Of a stretch of 64,000 nucleotides of DNA, positions 32,560 to 43,718 are shown piece by piece. How positions within the stretch are numbered: position 1 is the first letter of the stretch; every line of letters begins with the position of its first letter. The notes beneath the pieces were generated by a model that made no database searches, was not told the DNA's origin, and worked only from the letters and a program-made list of their open reading frames with translations. Made by a program: the position numbers and the translations under genes. Source of the stretch: Diphasiastrum complanatum (Eukaryota; Streptophyta; Lycopodiopsida; Lycopodiales; Lycopodiaceae); contig CM055108.1 in assembly GCA_029204225.1 (NCBI GenBank), positions 12,955,955 to 13,019,954 on the forward strand, in the 5' to 3' direction.

Positions 32560-33530
32560 CGTCTGGTTAGCTCAACCTGCACCTGACTCAAGGCCACTAT
32601 CTCAAGCAGAGATGAATCTCTTCAGTCGTCAGGTGCAGGTCTTCAACAAACTCTGAACGTCTACCAGATAGAGTTTGACAAGTACCAGGCCAACGCAACT
32701 CAAGAGCTCGCCCAAGTCAAACAAGCTTATGGAGCAAAAGGCTCAACCAACCCCGGTGGTGATTCCAATGCCATCTCTCTTTGATGCTGCACAAGCAAGT
32801 ACGAGCCACGATCAAGGCCAGTAGACAGTAGGGGATACAAGTCAGAATCGGGGGTCAGGCGGGCATGACCAAGGGCCTCCCGATACTGGAGCTGAGACGC
32901 AGGACCAAGGCTAAGACACGGGTCCCAGCCATAGCCATGGGGAAGGACAAGCCTCCTCATCAAGAGGCTTGTACTCTATATTCAGACACCCCAAGTCCGT
33001 GGAGGAGAAAATCAACGAATTCTTATTCAAATATCCCCATGAGTCTTCAAGAGACGGTTGGCAGATATCCTTTTCAGTGTAAACTATCAAGGGAAACGAG
33101 CTGCAGACACTTCCCGCCCTCTTACGGCAACCAGAGTGGTGTCAGCAGCTTTTCGAACTTGACCATGTGGCCATTAGGGCTTATGTGACAAGTCCTCAGC
33201 AACTTCGGATAAACGCCCATTTTTTGCCATGTCTACGATGAACTGAATGGATACTATGCGGCATCCCAATGGACAAAATCACGCTCAACAATTGCAATTG
33301 GCCAAAAATTGACTCCGAGCACGGCTGTGGACAATGGCTGTAGACATCCAAAGGGCTCTCAACAAATTTTCCACTGAGTATTTCAATTGTCCAGATCCAA
33401 CAGTCCGCGCGACAACAACTTATGCTCGAGACTTGGAATATCTGATGGGAATCGAGACCAAGTGGGTTAACTTTTTCCCACCAATTTGTTTTGATCATAA
33501 TAAGACATTAGCCTCAGATCGCGTGGAGGA
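32560..33530 (+). pseudogene. unidentified decayed coding relic
   Basis: Protein-like stretches occur in shifting frames: LSQAEMNLFSRQVQVFNKL (about 32600), PTPVVIPMPSLFDAAQAS (about 32745), KSVEEKINEFLFKYPH (about 32995), VNYQGKRAADTSRPL (about 33080) and MAVDIQRALNKFSTEYFNC (33334). I cannot assign a family. It may be a retroelement gag or a captured gene. Confidence 0.25.
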
Positions 33531-34010
33531 TCTCCCCTCTTCGCTCCTTGTCCCTCCGCTGCTCCCTACCTACTCCTTGTCCGCTCCCTCACCTGCCTAT
33601 GCTCCCCTCCCCTCACCACCTGCCTGCCCTCCCTCACCTCCTTCCCCTCGCTCCTTGCCCTACTGCTCCTGGCTGCCCACCTCTCGCTCACCTGCCTGCC
33701 TGTGCTTCTTTGTCTGCTCCCTAACCTGCCTGTGCTCCCTCACCTCCTTCCCCTTGCTCCTTGCCCTGCTCCTCCTGGCTGCTTGCTCCTGGCTGTCTGC
33801 CCCTCGCTCCCCTCTGATTGCCTTGCCTTCCTGCGCTCCCTCACCTCCTTCCCATCTACTCTCTACCATCTCTACCCTCACTTCCTTCCCGCCCTGACAT
33901 GTCTCCCCTTCTGCTTGGTTGCTCACCCCTCTTCTCCTCTCTTTGTTGTCCACCACCTTGCTCATCCCTAGTGCTCTGTTGTCCGCTGTCCGCTCCTTTC
34001 CCCTTCCATT
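33530..34010 (+). repeat. CT-rich low-complexity tract with CTCCCTCACCTCCTTCCC variants
   Basis: About 480 bp are dominated by C and T, with phrases such as CCCTCACCTCCTTCCC and CTGCCTGCT repeated irregularly. ORFs here (Pro/Leu/Ser-rich) follow from composition only. Confidence 0.7.
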
Positions 34011-34203
34011 AACTTAGCTTTTGTAAGTTCCTAGGTTAAGAAACACAACTTGCACCCAAGAAACACAAAGTGATTTGGACGGTCAAGATTGTGATCCTAA
34101 TGGTCAGTAGCCAATGGGTGATGAGGAGGTTCCACTCTCACTCTCATAAAAAGGGACCATTTTCCTTGTATTTCCATCATTCAAAGGTTAATAGAACTCT
34201 GCC

Positions 34204-34206
<3 letters not shown>

Positions 34207-34287
<81 letters not shown>
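34207..34287. repeat. (TC)40 microsatellite
   Basis: An uninterrupted TC run of about 81 bp. Confidence 0.97.
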
Positions 34288-34292
<5 letters not shown>

Positions 34293-34299
34293 TTCTCTC

Positions 34300-35330
34300 T
34301 TTTCCTCCCTCATAACCTCTCTTTCTCTCTCTTCATGGTAATGTGAGTGTGAGATATGCTTAGTTTTCAGAATGCAGTTTTATGATCGGATCTTAAGCTA
34401 GTTGGTGAAAGGCAACATCTCCAAGGCTCCTAGTTGGACCGAGCCCACTTCCCGTACTACACACGACCGGGAATGAGAAACCCGTCTTTTTCTTGGCCTA
34501 ACACTAATCCATTCCAATTACAATCCTTAACATTAGATTTTCATTTATAGGCAAGATTTTCATTCACGCTAAATTTGAAAGCATACAAAATCATTTTTTG
34601 TATAATAGTCTTAAGTCCATCCGGGCCATTAAGAGGGATGTTTTCATAACACTCATTAGGGGATATTAGAACTCAAAATGGGCCCTTTGTCAAGATGTTG
34701 TTTTGACTTTGCATGCTTTCGACGCTTATGTGTCCCAATGAATGGTGTCCATTTGTGACGAACTGTAACAGTGGTTGACGGACGGAAATTGTATTTAACT
34801 TTCCAGGCCAAATTTTTGTGATTTTCAAATATTCCGCTAGGCAGAACAAACAATTGTGATTGGACCACAGTTACTGCCCGAATACTCTTATGCTACCCGT
34901 CATTGTTCACTCAAGGTTGATTTGACGTCAATAGTCATAAACTGTGGTTAACTATTCCTTGTAGTTTAGGAACTTCTTGTCATTCATAGGTATAACTCTC
35001 ATTTTCTTCATTCTATCTCTTATTTTGGATTGTCATTCTTAGGTTACCTCACAATCTCTACATTCTCTCCGTTCTCAACTTGCGTACTTGTATTTTCGAC
35101 TAATGGCTACACATAATCGGAGACCAAGAGGAACCATTGATGCAATCAATATTTGCAATGAAAAAAATGCAGAAGATCAATGGATACCAAGAATATATCG
35201 AAAATATCAATGGATTTTGATGCATCCCTCTGCAAAAGGCTCATTCCAAGCGAAGGAGAACATCAAGGGAAAGACAAACACCTTCAAGGCTCACATACGA
35301 AATCCAAGGGTGTGGTGATAAAGGAGCATC
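34300..35330. other. no gene recognised
   Basis: Short ORFs on both strands lack domains. A 76-codon Lys/Asn-rich ORF at 35088-35318 could be a degenerate protein start, but nothing supports it. Confidence 0.4.
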
Positions 35331-35339
35331 AAGGATGGT

Positions 35340-36640
35340 GTGGATGAAAAATCAGTAGTATCATTAGCATTTTCATTCTCTAGGCAAGCAAAGACTTTTC
35401 TAATATGTATATTTAAAAATCTTTCCTATTCTTCAAATCTCTCGACATAATCATTACGACCGCTAAAAGATTTTCTACCAAACTCTCCTTCTTTTTAACA
35501 AACTCTAGATAGATTTTGACCCAGTCCAAAGTCTCCAAAAGATCAATCAAACACAAAACCTTATCCTCAGGTCCAACAGGAGAACAAGTAGCCCTATCAG
35601 TGTCAGTGACAAAAGAATGCATCATTACGGCCTTTTTCATACAACGAATAAGCGTCTGAATAAAGTGCTTAGGTGGAGGAAGAGCTCCCCATAACCCAAA
35701 AGAGCAGCATCTTAAAACCATCTTGTGGACTAAAACATGAAAACAAACGTTTGTTAGCTTATGAACTGGATAAAAGATAAGGGTTTATAGTTGGAGTTAC
35801 ACCACAAAGATGCAGAGAGAGAGTTACACAATTTCACATAGTTCCTATTAACAAAGCAAGACTAAACTCTTTGAAGTCTTTATTCATAATCCAACAAGAT
35901 AAAGTAGAGCTGAAAAGTAAAATCCAGTCTTGTAAAGCACCATAAAGCATAACCACTTTCAAAACGTTTAGCTGATACCTACCACCATCCCACAACAAAA
36001 AACCGCACGAGTTAGTACAGTGGGAAAGATAGATGTCATAGTTGAGCGCGTTAGTTGTTATCCATGTCCAACAGAAGCTATACCACTTAATAGCATAAAT
36101 GGCATTTTAAATCATAGTCCAGTCTTTCCAAACAACAGAATGTTTTTTAGCAATAGGCCAAGCCCTGGCAGTACTGTATCAGGGCATGTGCCATGCTGAT
36201 CATTTATCGGCATGGGTCCATATCAATTCATTTTGTTTTGTGCCATGTGACAACTTTTGGAAAACCAGTCACGCACTATTGTCCATAATCCTGAGCATAT
36301 CCATGCTTTCCGGTCGTATCTCACCATGCTCTGATATGACAACTGAATGGGCATTATTTTGTGATAGCCACGATTGAATAGTGTTGTTTTGAATAAACTT
36401 GCGTTTATCAAAACCACATATTCAGCCCGTGGCATTTTAGATACTGTTTAGGATAGGTTATATATTATCGGTGTGGTGTTCATGGTTTTTACCAAGTAGG
36501 GAAGATCCGTGCCATTCTAATCCTTTTGTAAGAACCTTTTATCTTACGCATATCCATGTTGTCTAAGATAATTTTAATGAACAACCTTTCCAATGGACAT
36601 CATTTAAGTCATCATTATCAGAGTGTTAAACTGGTTACGA
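35340..36640 (-). mobile_element. Penelope-like element 5' end and N-terminal ORF (copy 3)
   Basis: Minus-strand reading gives GATCAGCATGGCAC and CCTGATACAG blocks (about 36150-36205), then ACATGGATAACAACTAAC, GTGGGATGGTGGTAGGT and CTTTATGGTGCTTTA (about 35930-36070), then an ORF at 35413-35721. That ORF encodes LWGALPPPKHFIQTLIRC, then TDRATC, GPEDKVLC and LDWVKIYLEF. It is the same domain as at 13.2-13.4 kb and is better preserved here (102 codons, no stop). Homology continues past the stop to about 35345. Confidence 0.55.
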
Positions 36641-36689
36641 AATGGTAGACCTCTCCACCAATGGCTTGTATAATGGGCTAATTCACATG

Positions 36690-37220
36690 TGCTACATCAA
36701 GTTTACAAGATCATCATTCATGGAGAATAACATCTCCACTAACAACAACTTTCTTAGTGGAAGAGATGAACATTCTATATGCTCTACTTGATGAGCTCAA
36801 TCCTAGAATTATTCCTCTCATTGAGCTAGGATCTTAGTTCTTACATCCAAAGGAACATGTAAAAAACATATCAATCCAAAGAACCTTCAAATCATTAACA
36901 TTTGGCTTTTCATTAAACAATAGTTCAAATGGTGTTCATCCACCAATGGCAACATTAGACAACCTATCACACAAATAGTTTGCACAACAAATTGCCTCAC
37001 CCCAAAAAGACTTTAGCAAGGAGGCATCCAACCTCAACACCTTTTCACATAGAGTACGGTTTTTCCTCTCAACAACTCCATTTTGTTGAGACATGGGAGG
37101 ACATGAAATTTATCTTTTGATGTCACTTTAGTCATAGAAATCCTTGATGTTGTTGGAGATTTACTCTCCACCTCCATCAACGGACCTTAGCACCTTGATT
37201 TTGGTCTGCAACAAATGACA
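36690..37220 (-). pseudogene. copia integrase fragment
   Basis: Minus-strand frames give VDGGGE (the DNGGE box), SQQNGVVERKNRTLCEKVLR, FWGEAICCANYLCDRLS and TPFELLFNEKPNV, the classic order of the second half of a copia integrase. SSSRAYRMFISSTKKVVVSGDV, split by a frameshift, lies downstream. Stops and short deletions show decay. Confidence 0.65.
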
Positions 37221-38190
37221 CAACATAGTAGCTCATCCATTACTTCTACTACTTGCAATATGCACATTAGAATGAATCATTTGCAAAGGTAAAGTCTTTA
37301 TGAGATATTTCCAATTGGTAGCAAGTTCAAAAGAAATTGCTTCCTTGCTTCAATGTGAATTTCCAAGACCACTTCCATAGTTTTTTTTGGTGATTTTTTC
37401 TTGTACTTATTTTTAGCTGTCTAACAATGTATGGTGCCTAAAAAAATTTGCTTTCCAGAAGGGTCAGAATCATCTGGCTAGTGGGCTGATACAAAGAGGC
37501 CTTTATTTTGAAACTTTGTGGCATGGCATTCCCTCTACATTTATTCTAGTTAGCAGAATAACAAGTCTAAGATCAAGAGACTGAAATTTCTGACTGTTTA
37601 GTTAATTTTATGATTTTTTGCAAGAAAGGTAACCCTTTGTTTTCAATAAGGCAGAATGGAAGATTCTCCTTCATGTCTCTGAGCTCAAGCTTCAACCATT
37701 AAACAAACTTAAACACACAAATTCATACAGTTACAGTGACAAGAAAAATTACTGATGCGGCAACATCTCAAATCTTTTAGTCTATGCCTCATAGCAAGGC
37801 AGAAGGATGCTGAGTGAGCTTAATGCTCATGCTCATTAGGAGATCAAAATCAGGAGTAGCAAAACACGACAGCTGCTAGAGATAATAAGTGGCTCGAGGA
37901 AGGTGAGAAACACAATATGCTCAGATACAAATTCCTAAGCTTTAGCATAAGTTCCTAATTGTAAATTGGTCTAAAGTTTTACTACAGCACCTCCACTTTA
38001 TTATTTGTCTTCTGGGTCACTTTCAAACACCGTATGTACAAGTTACTAATGCGCAATCATCATTTTCAGCTCAAGTTTCTACAGATGAAATAAGTATACA
38101 ACAATAGCTGTAATTTGTAGATCTTCCTGCTGGGCTTCATTCAATGGACCTCTGTAACTCATCTCAAACTCTTTGGCTGGTGCTTGCTTG
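37221..38190. other. no gene recognised
   Basis: AT-rich sequence without long ORFs, clear repeats or splice-linked coding segments. Confidence 0.4.
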
Positions 38191-38229
38191 GCATACAATT
38201 GATAGAAGCTCTTCGACGTGAATCCTCAG

Positions 38230-38545
38230 GAAGTACAACTCGTGGTGGTTAGTTGCACATCTGCTGTGAGAGAAAAGAAACTCACTCCTTATAGCTCTTC
38301 CACCTTTGACAGCATAAAACGCAACCAGAATTTGCAAATGTCCTATGAGAGGAGAATACTCTTTTCTTGCTCTTCCACCTTTGACAGCTCAATCACGTTC
38401 AGGAGTCGCACATCTGTTGTGATAGAGAAAATTAGCTGATGTGTTATTAAAAGGCCTAAACACAACCAGGAGTCGCACAGATGTGAGAGTGGAAACAAAA
38501 GGCTGAGCTCTTTCACCACTGACAGCATAATCATATCACGTAACT
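38230..38545. repeat. degenerate GTCGCACATCTG...CCACCTTTGACAGC repeats
   Basis: GTTGCACATCTGCTGTGAGAG-type text occurs at about 38249, 38404 and 38472. GCTCTTCCACCTTTGACAGC occurs at about 38297 and 38370, with a variant (CTCTTTCACCACTGACAGC) at 38507. This makes about two and a half alternating units just downstream of the GT34 gene's stop. Confidence 0.6.
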
Positions 38546-38702
38546 CGCAATCGTAATGCAACACTGACGCCAAAATATAATAGAACCTAATCTCTTAGAC
38601 AACCCAGCAGGAACAGCAGCTTCTTCGCACAAATGCTGCAACTTTAACGTTTTACAGTCAATAAACCAAGAGAACAGTGAATGTGTGTGGCTATGGCACC
38701 TA

Positions 38703-40051
38703 TTATGTTGATGAGGAGAAGCTGGACGGGGTAGCTTTGAGATCGAGGAGGCCTATCCTGGGATTAGATGTATCATTGCGAAGTTTTTTCACTTTATGAG
38801 TAGTGAGAGAATAATGGCAAAAGCCATAGATCTCAAGGATCTGATTATCTGCAAAATTAAAAGCTCTTTCCATATGTTTGATGTATCTGTCAGCAGGGTA
38901 GTCACCATAGCCACCACAGGGCTTGCAGCCCACAAAGTGGGTAGTGAAAGGCCAACGATCATCGCCATAGCCTGGATGGTGGTTCTCCATCATGTGCTCA
39001 TATTTCTCAACCAGGATTGCCCATGGCCATGCAGATAAAATGAATTCTCTATGTAAACTTTCTCTTTCCATACTGATCTCTGAGTCACGAGCAAATGAAT
39101 GAGAGCTGATTGATCATCTTCTTCAAACTCTGGCCTTCCTGCTAGAGATTTTGTTGGCAGCTTCCCAGCTTCTGTTCGGATGGATCCCTTTGACCCCATC
39201 AGCGCCCATGCTTGCAGTAGATCCAGTGCACACTGAGAGTTCCGAAGCAGGAAGCTGCCTGTGTTTAGACCAGCCCAGTTCTTCTTCTCGTACACCATTT
39301 CCTCCCAGCCATGCAGAACCAGGTGATAACTCTCATATCTCTCCATTGGGAGCTGGAAGGTCATGTCTGTAAAGAAAGAGTCACTGTCCATCCACCATAA
39401 CCAGTCTGCCTCTGGGTGAGCTAGCATTAGCTTGTGGAGCAGAGGCAGTTTCGCCCAGTAGCCCCCCATCTCTTGATCCAGATGGGCCATCTTGTAGAAG
39501 ATCTCCACACCATGCAAGCGAGAGTAGTCAACTTTATTCTTCAATGCCTTTAGAAGATAGTGATCCCCCACTGGATTGTCACAAGGAGTGGGCTGAGAGC
39601 CTGTCACAAGAAGAATTCTCGGCTTCGTTGTTGTGGGAAGAGAGTGTGTAGCTAGCCATTGCTTCCTCTGCTCATCCCAATTTGTGATCTTCGGGCCGAG
39701 AGAGTACGAATACCTTGGACCGGAATGAGTCTCAAGTCCTTCCTGTCTTTTGGGTTCCTTCAATTCTGTGAGAACACGTGAGGGTTCTTTTCTGCGAGGA
39801 AGCAACTCTCTAATGTCATTGAAATCCTGTGCAGGTGTGCCGAAGTTTCCTGCTCCAATTGTTCCTCTCAAAACAAGGATGGTGACAAATCCGCAGAGGA
39901 GAGTTACCTTGAGATTGTAGAAGGCTTTCTGGATCTGTCTGACTCTGTGGGGTGAGAGTAGCCTTCCTGTGTTCCATACAGAAGGGATGCTCATTGTTGG
40001 CAAGCCTCTGCCGAAGTTTTCCTTCATTACTTCTCTTGAGAAAATGATCAA
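38703..40051 (-). CDS. XXT: GT34 glycosyltransferase (xyloglucan xylosyltransferase-like), one frameshift
   Basis: The protein is a type II Golgi membrane enzyme of family GT34. In plants this family adds alpha-1,6-xylose to the glucan backbone of xyloglucan, or galactose to mannan. Residues 49-61 (VTLLCGFVTILVL) are the signal anchor, preceded by RQIQKAFYNLK as in XXT3/4/5-type proteins. Other motifs are SLGPKITNWDEQRKQWL (117-132), ILLVTGSQPTPCDNPVGDHY, WWMDSD with the DxD pair at 221-223, NTGSFLLRN, DDQSALI, then THFVGCKPCGGYGDYP and MERAFNFADNQIL. The frame is intact except near 39020-39023, where one base is missing (CATGGG where CATTGGG would keep the frame) between YIENSFYLHG and AILVEKYE. 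The coding length matches about 449 aa, normal for XXTs, and no introns are needed. It is either a sequencing error or a young pseudogene. The start at 40051 is the first ATG; Met20 is an alternative. Confidence 0.88.
39019..39024 (-). other. single-base frameshift in the GT34 gene
   Basis: Both flanking frames encode conserved family residues, YLHG upstream and AILVEKYE downstream. Loss of one T from CATTGGG explains the shift. No other lesion was found in the gene. Confidence 0.8.
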
Positions 40052-40361
40052 ATCTTCGTCTTTTCAAGACCATGAATTTAAGTTCCACTGTCAAGAACGA
40101 TTCACAGCTGAAATTCAAAAAGTTCCCCTGCTGAATACCATGAATTCGAATTGCACTGTTACTTACTATCCATAGAATAAATTGCAAATTTGCTCCTTCT
40201 GAATACTATGAACTTAAACAACAATGTAGTTACTGCCCACGACTCAATTTCAGGTGAGAGGCTTGGTAGATCATAGATGATCTTAAGAGAGATTATTGAC
40301 CAACAATTAATTTAGAACCTCTAGAATGGTGTTGAGGGCAAAAGACTACTCCTGAAGGCAA

Positions 40362-40371
40362 CATATATAGG
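40362..40371 (-). promoter_or_regulatory. candidate TATA box for the GT34 gene
   Basis: On the minus strand CTATATATGT lies about 310 bp upstream of the ATG, a plausible core promoter with a 5' leader of roughly 280 bp. Confidence 0.3.
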
Positions 40372-40759
40372 TCACATACAAACAAAGAGTGAGGCTTTCT
40401 GAGAGAAGGAGCATACATAGTGCAGTTTTTTGGTCCTGCTTGAGCTGAAAGCTCCAAAACAAATGCAATTATGCTCTACTCTTTGAGATTATTTTAAAAT
40501 GCGGTCATCTATGTATGCTCATTTCTAAATTTCTTTGCGACCCACAGTGCACCCTCCGTAACCTTTTACCTTTTGTACCTCTTTAAAATTCTCACCACTC
40601 TCCACCAACTATGAAACTCCCACGTCTTTCCATCACTTTTCACTCTTTTCTTCCCCTCCATTATTCCCGACAGGCCTCTCAAACACAAAGGTCTCCATCA
40701 TCCTTAGCAATGCCGGTTTTTTGTTCAGAAATCAGTTAGCTCCATCCCACAACCACACT

Positions 40760-40821
40760 GTCCTTCCACATATTAACACAACAAAGCTTTGTCCTTCCAC
40801 ATATTAACACAACAAAGCTTT
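40760..40821. repeat. perfect 31-bp tandem duplication
   Basis: GTCCTTCCACATATTAACAC and the next 11 bases occur twice in a row, at 40760 and 40791. Confidence 0.9.
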
Positions 40822-41031
40822 CACCTTTAGCAGAACCCACATCCCAATCCTCACGAAAACACAAGATCTGACAAACCCAATCCTTTGCTCTTCAAAATAT
40901 ACAGCTTTTGGGCTTTGGGCTGTGCCAGCTTCTCCATCCGCCATCACCGTGCTGAGGATGAGAATGATGAGAATGAAGCAGAGCAGCTGAGCACCAGACA
41001 TTAGTGACCGTGTAACTGACCATCTTGACAC
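40804..41031 (-). CDS. short ORF with a signal-peptide-like start
   Basis: The 75-codon ORF contains MSGAQLLCFILIILILSTVM followed by ADGEAGTAQSPK. This looks like a secretory signal with a cleavage site after VMA, and it could be the first exon of a small secreted protein. A GTGAGG at about codon 58 could be a splice donor. I found no following cysteine-rich exon, so the call is weak. Confidence 0.2.
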   Translation of the reverse strand: MSRWSVTRSLMSGAQLLCFILIILILSTVMADGEAGTAQSPKAVYFEEQRIGFVRSCVFVRIGMWVLLKVKALLC

Positions 41032-41039
41032 CTAACCAC

Positions 41040-41840
41040 GGTTGCCGTAACCAGTGACATATTACCACGGTTAGATAACTAGGGGCTTAAGCTCTTAAAT
41101 TGGCATTTTGAATTATCATTTGAAAAAATAATTGATTTTTTGAGTGACCTTTGCCCTAAGGGTGGTTTCACACTAGTGTTAAGTCCCTTTGCCTCGGCCC
41201 TTTTAGTTGCCACCCTTTTTTTTTGAATCTTGGCAAGTGAGTTGACAGGCAAGTCAAGTTTGAACACACACACACATAAGAGAAGTCAATGAATTTGTTG
41301 ACTTCGATGTTGAATTTCGACAGATTTTTCAAGATGCTCATTATTGAATGGATTTGAAGTTGAGCATCGAAATCCAACATTTTGCACATTTTTATTTTAT
41401 TTGTTCAAAATTTCATAGTCGCCTGTCATGTTGGAGAGCAAATTTGTCAAAAACATGACTTTGCGGTTAAGGGGTTGTCGTCTTTACAAATAGGTGGTGT
41501 GGCATGTAAAAATTGTCAATTAGTTTTCTACATTTCTATTAGTTTGGCAATTTGAGAGGCCGTACAGTTAGTTCACACATGTAAAACTAGTCCACATGGT
41601 CATTGTTAAGCTGAGTCAAATTTCACTTAGTCACTTATGTAAAAGTTCATTTTTTGCTTTACTTGGCAATTTTGGCCATTATGGCTAGTTTAAGACTAGT
41701 TTTAAATAAGCTTTTGGCTAAACTCATATATTTGGAGGAAAAAGAGTCATCACTCTCTGCTATAAATAACAGGGTCTATGCCGGAAGAACAGTTTTTAAG
41801 AAGTATTTTCATTTTGGTATGGTTGGTGTGCAAACTCCAT
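41040..41840. other. no gene recognised
   Basis: Short ORFs only. TTGACTTCGATGTTGAATTTC and nearby GTTGAGCATCGAAATCCAAC form a loose inverted pair at about 41298-41370. Confidence 0.35.
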
Positions 41841-41842
41841 AA

Positions 41843-42285
41843 GGCCTTGTATGGATTGAAGCAGTCATGAAGAGCATGGTTTCAAAGAATCAATACTTTC
41901 TTTATAAATCATAGTTTTAAACCAAGCTCTTCTGATTCAAATATATATTATAAGGCTATAGGAGCTTCCTTCATTATTGTTACCTTCTATGACATATTGC
42001 TTTTCAGCGATGACATTGAACTTATCAAGGAAGTAAAAGCTACTTCTCAAAAAAAAAATTGACATGACAAATCTAGGAGAAGCACAGTTCTTCCTTGGCA
42101 TCCAGATTTATAGAAACATGGGAAATAGAATGATTTATATAAGTCACAAAAAGATTTGATAATCAATTGCATGATTATAATTTTCAGAACTATAAACTTT
42201 TAAATTATTCAGACATAGAAGTGATCATTGACCTGACATTGCTTATGCAATCAATACATTGAGTTCATTCATGTCAAACCTTGGA
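41843..42285 (+). pseudogene. copia reverse transcriptase fragment
   Basis: In one frame: KLHKALYGLKQS, a stop, then RAWFQRINTFFINHSFKPSS, matching the copia RT signature ALYGLKQAPRAWY. The next frame gives SFIIVTFYDILLFSDDIELIK (the YVDD box changed to FYDI/FSDD), then NLGEAQFFLGIQIYRN and IAYAINTLSSFMSN. Stops and shifts show decay. It ends abruptly where gag sequence begins at about 42280. Confidence 0.65.
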
Positions 42286-43440
42286 AATCGACAAATACAA
42301 TGGAGATAACTACCATCTCTGGAAGTTCAAGATGAAAGTAGTTCTACTTGCCAAAGAAATGTTGATTGTGAAAAATTGCCTACATTGGCAAATCTAGCCA
42401 TGTAGAATATTGTACATTTTGTCAATATTGTTTGTTGGTTACTTGAATGGCCAAAGTGCCACTTGTACATACACACCTAAAGTAGGTTACCACGAGTCAA
42501 GAGGAGTGGTTGTGTCTATTTGGTAGTGATTCCTACTTGTAGGATCTAGACCATGATTTATGATGAGATTTGTACCTACCATGCACCTACCAAGCATGAC
42601 TCTTGGATCTAGACTAGGGTTTTCACATTAGGGCAAGAAAGTGGAGTCTACTTCCTTATTACATGCTGGATTTTCACCTAACTTTGCAAAGGAAGTGTGT
42701 TTTACTATGTATTTCCATTCTCCATAGTGAGAAGATAGAAACTTTTTGAAGCCTCAAGGAGAAACTCGAGTTTCCTCTCATTGTATGGTGATTACTCTAT
42801 TTTTCCAATGAAACCCAGCTTTGGCACTTTGTAAACACTGTCTACAGGCCGTACTACAGCCTTATTTCCACACATGTGGAGTTGGATTAGACTATTTGAT
42901 CAATGCTTTGATTGTCTCTACTTGTTTCCTATCAAGCTGCTAAACTAGATCTTGTTTTCTGATGACTAGTTTCTGATAGATTGTTTAACAAGCATACAAT
43001 CACCTTGTGGATCATTCAAAGATCCATTTATGGTCCTTAGTACTGTACTTTTCACATGTTGATGGCACAGAGGTCAAGCCAAAAGGTGATGAAGCCATCA
43101 TCACCAAATGGAGATTGAGAGATGGCAAGAGATTCGCCATGATTACTCTCAATATCAAAGACTCTCAAATCAGCCATATACGAGTTGCTCAGACTGCTAA
43201 GGATGCATGGGACATCCTAGCAACTCTTTACGATATCAGGGACGTCACTTCCAAACTTCATTTGAGGAAGAAATTCTTCACCCTGAGAATGTCTGATGCA
43301 GATAGTGTTTCGAGTCATCTCAACAGTTTTAAAAATCTTATGGAGCAAATGACTGCAACTAGCTCAGTCATTGAAGATTCCGATGCTATTACATTATCTA
43401 TCCTATTGGATGTATTATCCAACTAACTGACATGTTGAAG
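42279..43440 (+). pseudogene. copia gag, split by a roughly 590-bp insertion
   Basis: The first part reads LEIDKYNGDNYHLWKFKMKV (42280-42400). The second part (43007-43426, 139 codons) reads YFSHVDGTEVKPKGDEA, then AWDILATLYDIRD, KLHLRKKFFTLRMSDADSV and HLNSFKNLMEQM, the UBN2-type gag core. Gag N-terminus and core are separated by noncoding DNA at about 42405-42990. Confidence 0.6.
42405..42990. mobile_element. possible solo LTR inserted in copia gag
   Basis: The insert runs from about TGTAGAATATTG (42402) to AACAAGCATACA (about 42996), giving TG...CA ends. No coding is seen. A clean target-site duplication was not found, so it may instead be a deletion scar or decayed sequence. Confidence 0.3.
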
Positions 43441-43718
43441 AAACAGACAAACAAGAATATTGTTGCATGACAATTTGCCAACCTTGCAGAATTGGATGCT
43501 TATCAAGATAATATTATGCAACATCAGTTTCTTCTTCAATGATCTTCAAGATTAGAAGGGAAAAAAAGTTGTAGATCAATGCTATTCAGCAAGTAACTAC
43601 AACCTTATCTCATAAGATTCGACATCTCTTGCACACCTACTTAACATTGCAAGTTGATCAATAAATAAATTTCAATAATGTACCTCAATTTTTGAGGATA
43701 AAATCCCTTAAGTAGGAG

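Noticed and set aside
33334-33971. Long Pro/Leu/Ser and Arg/Glu-rich ORFs
   Set aside because: The open frames come from the CT-rich low-complexity tract; only the first 60 residues look protein-like.
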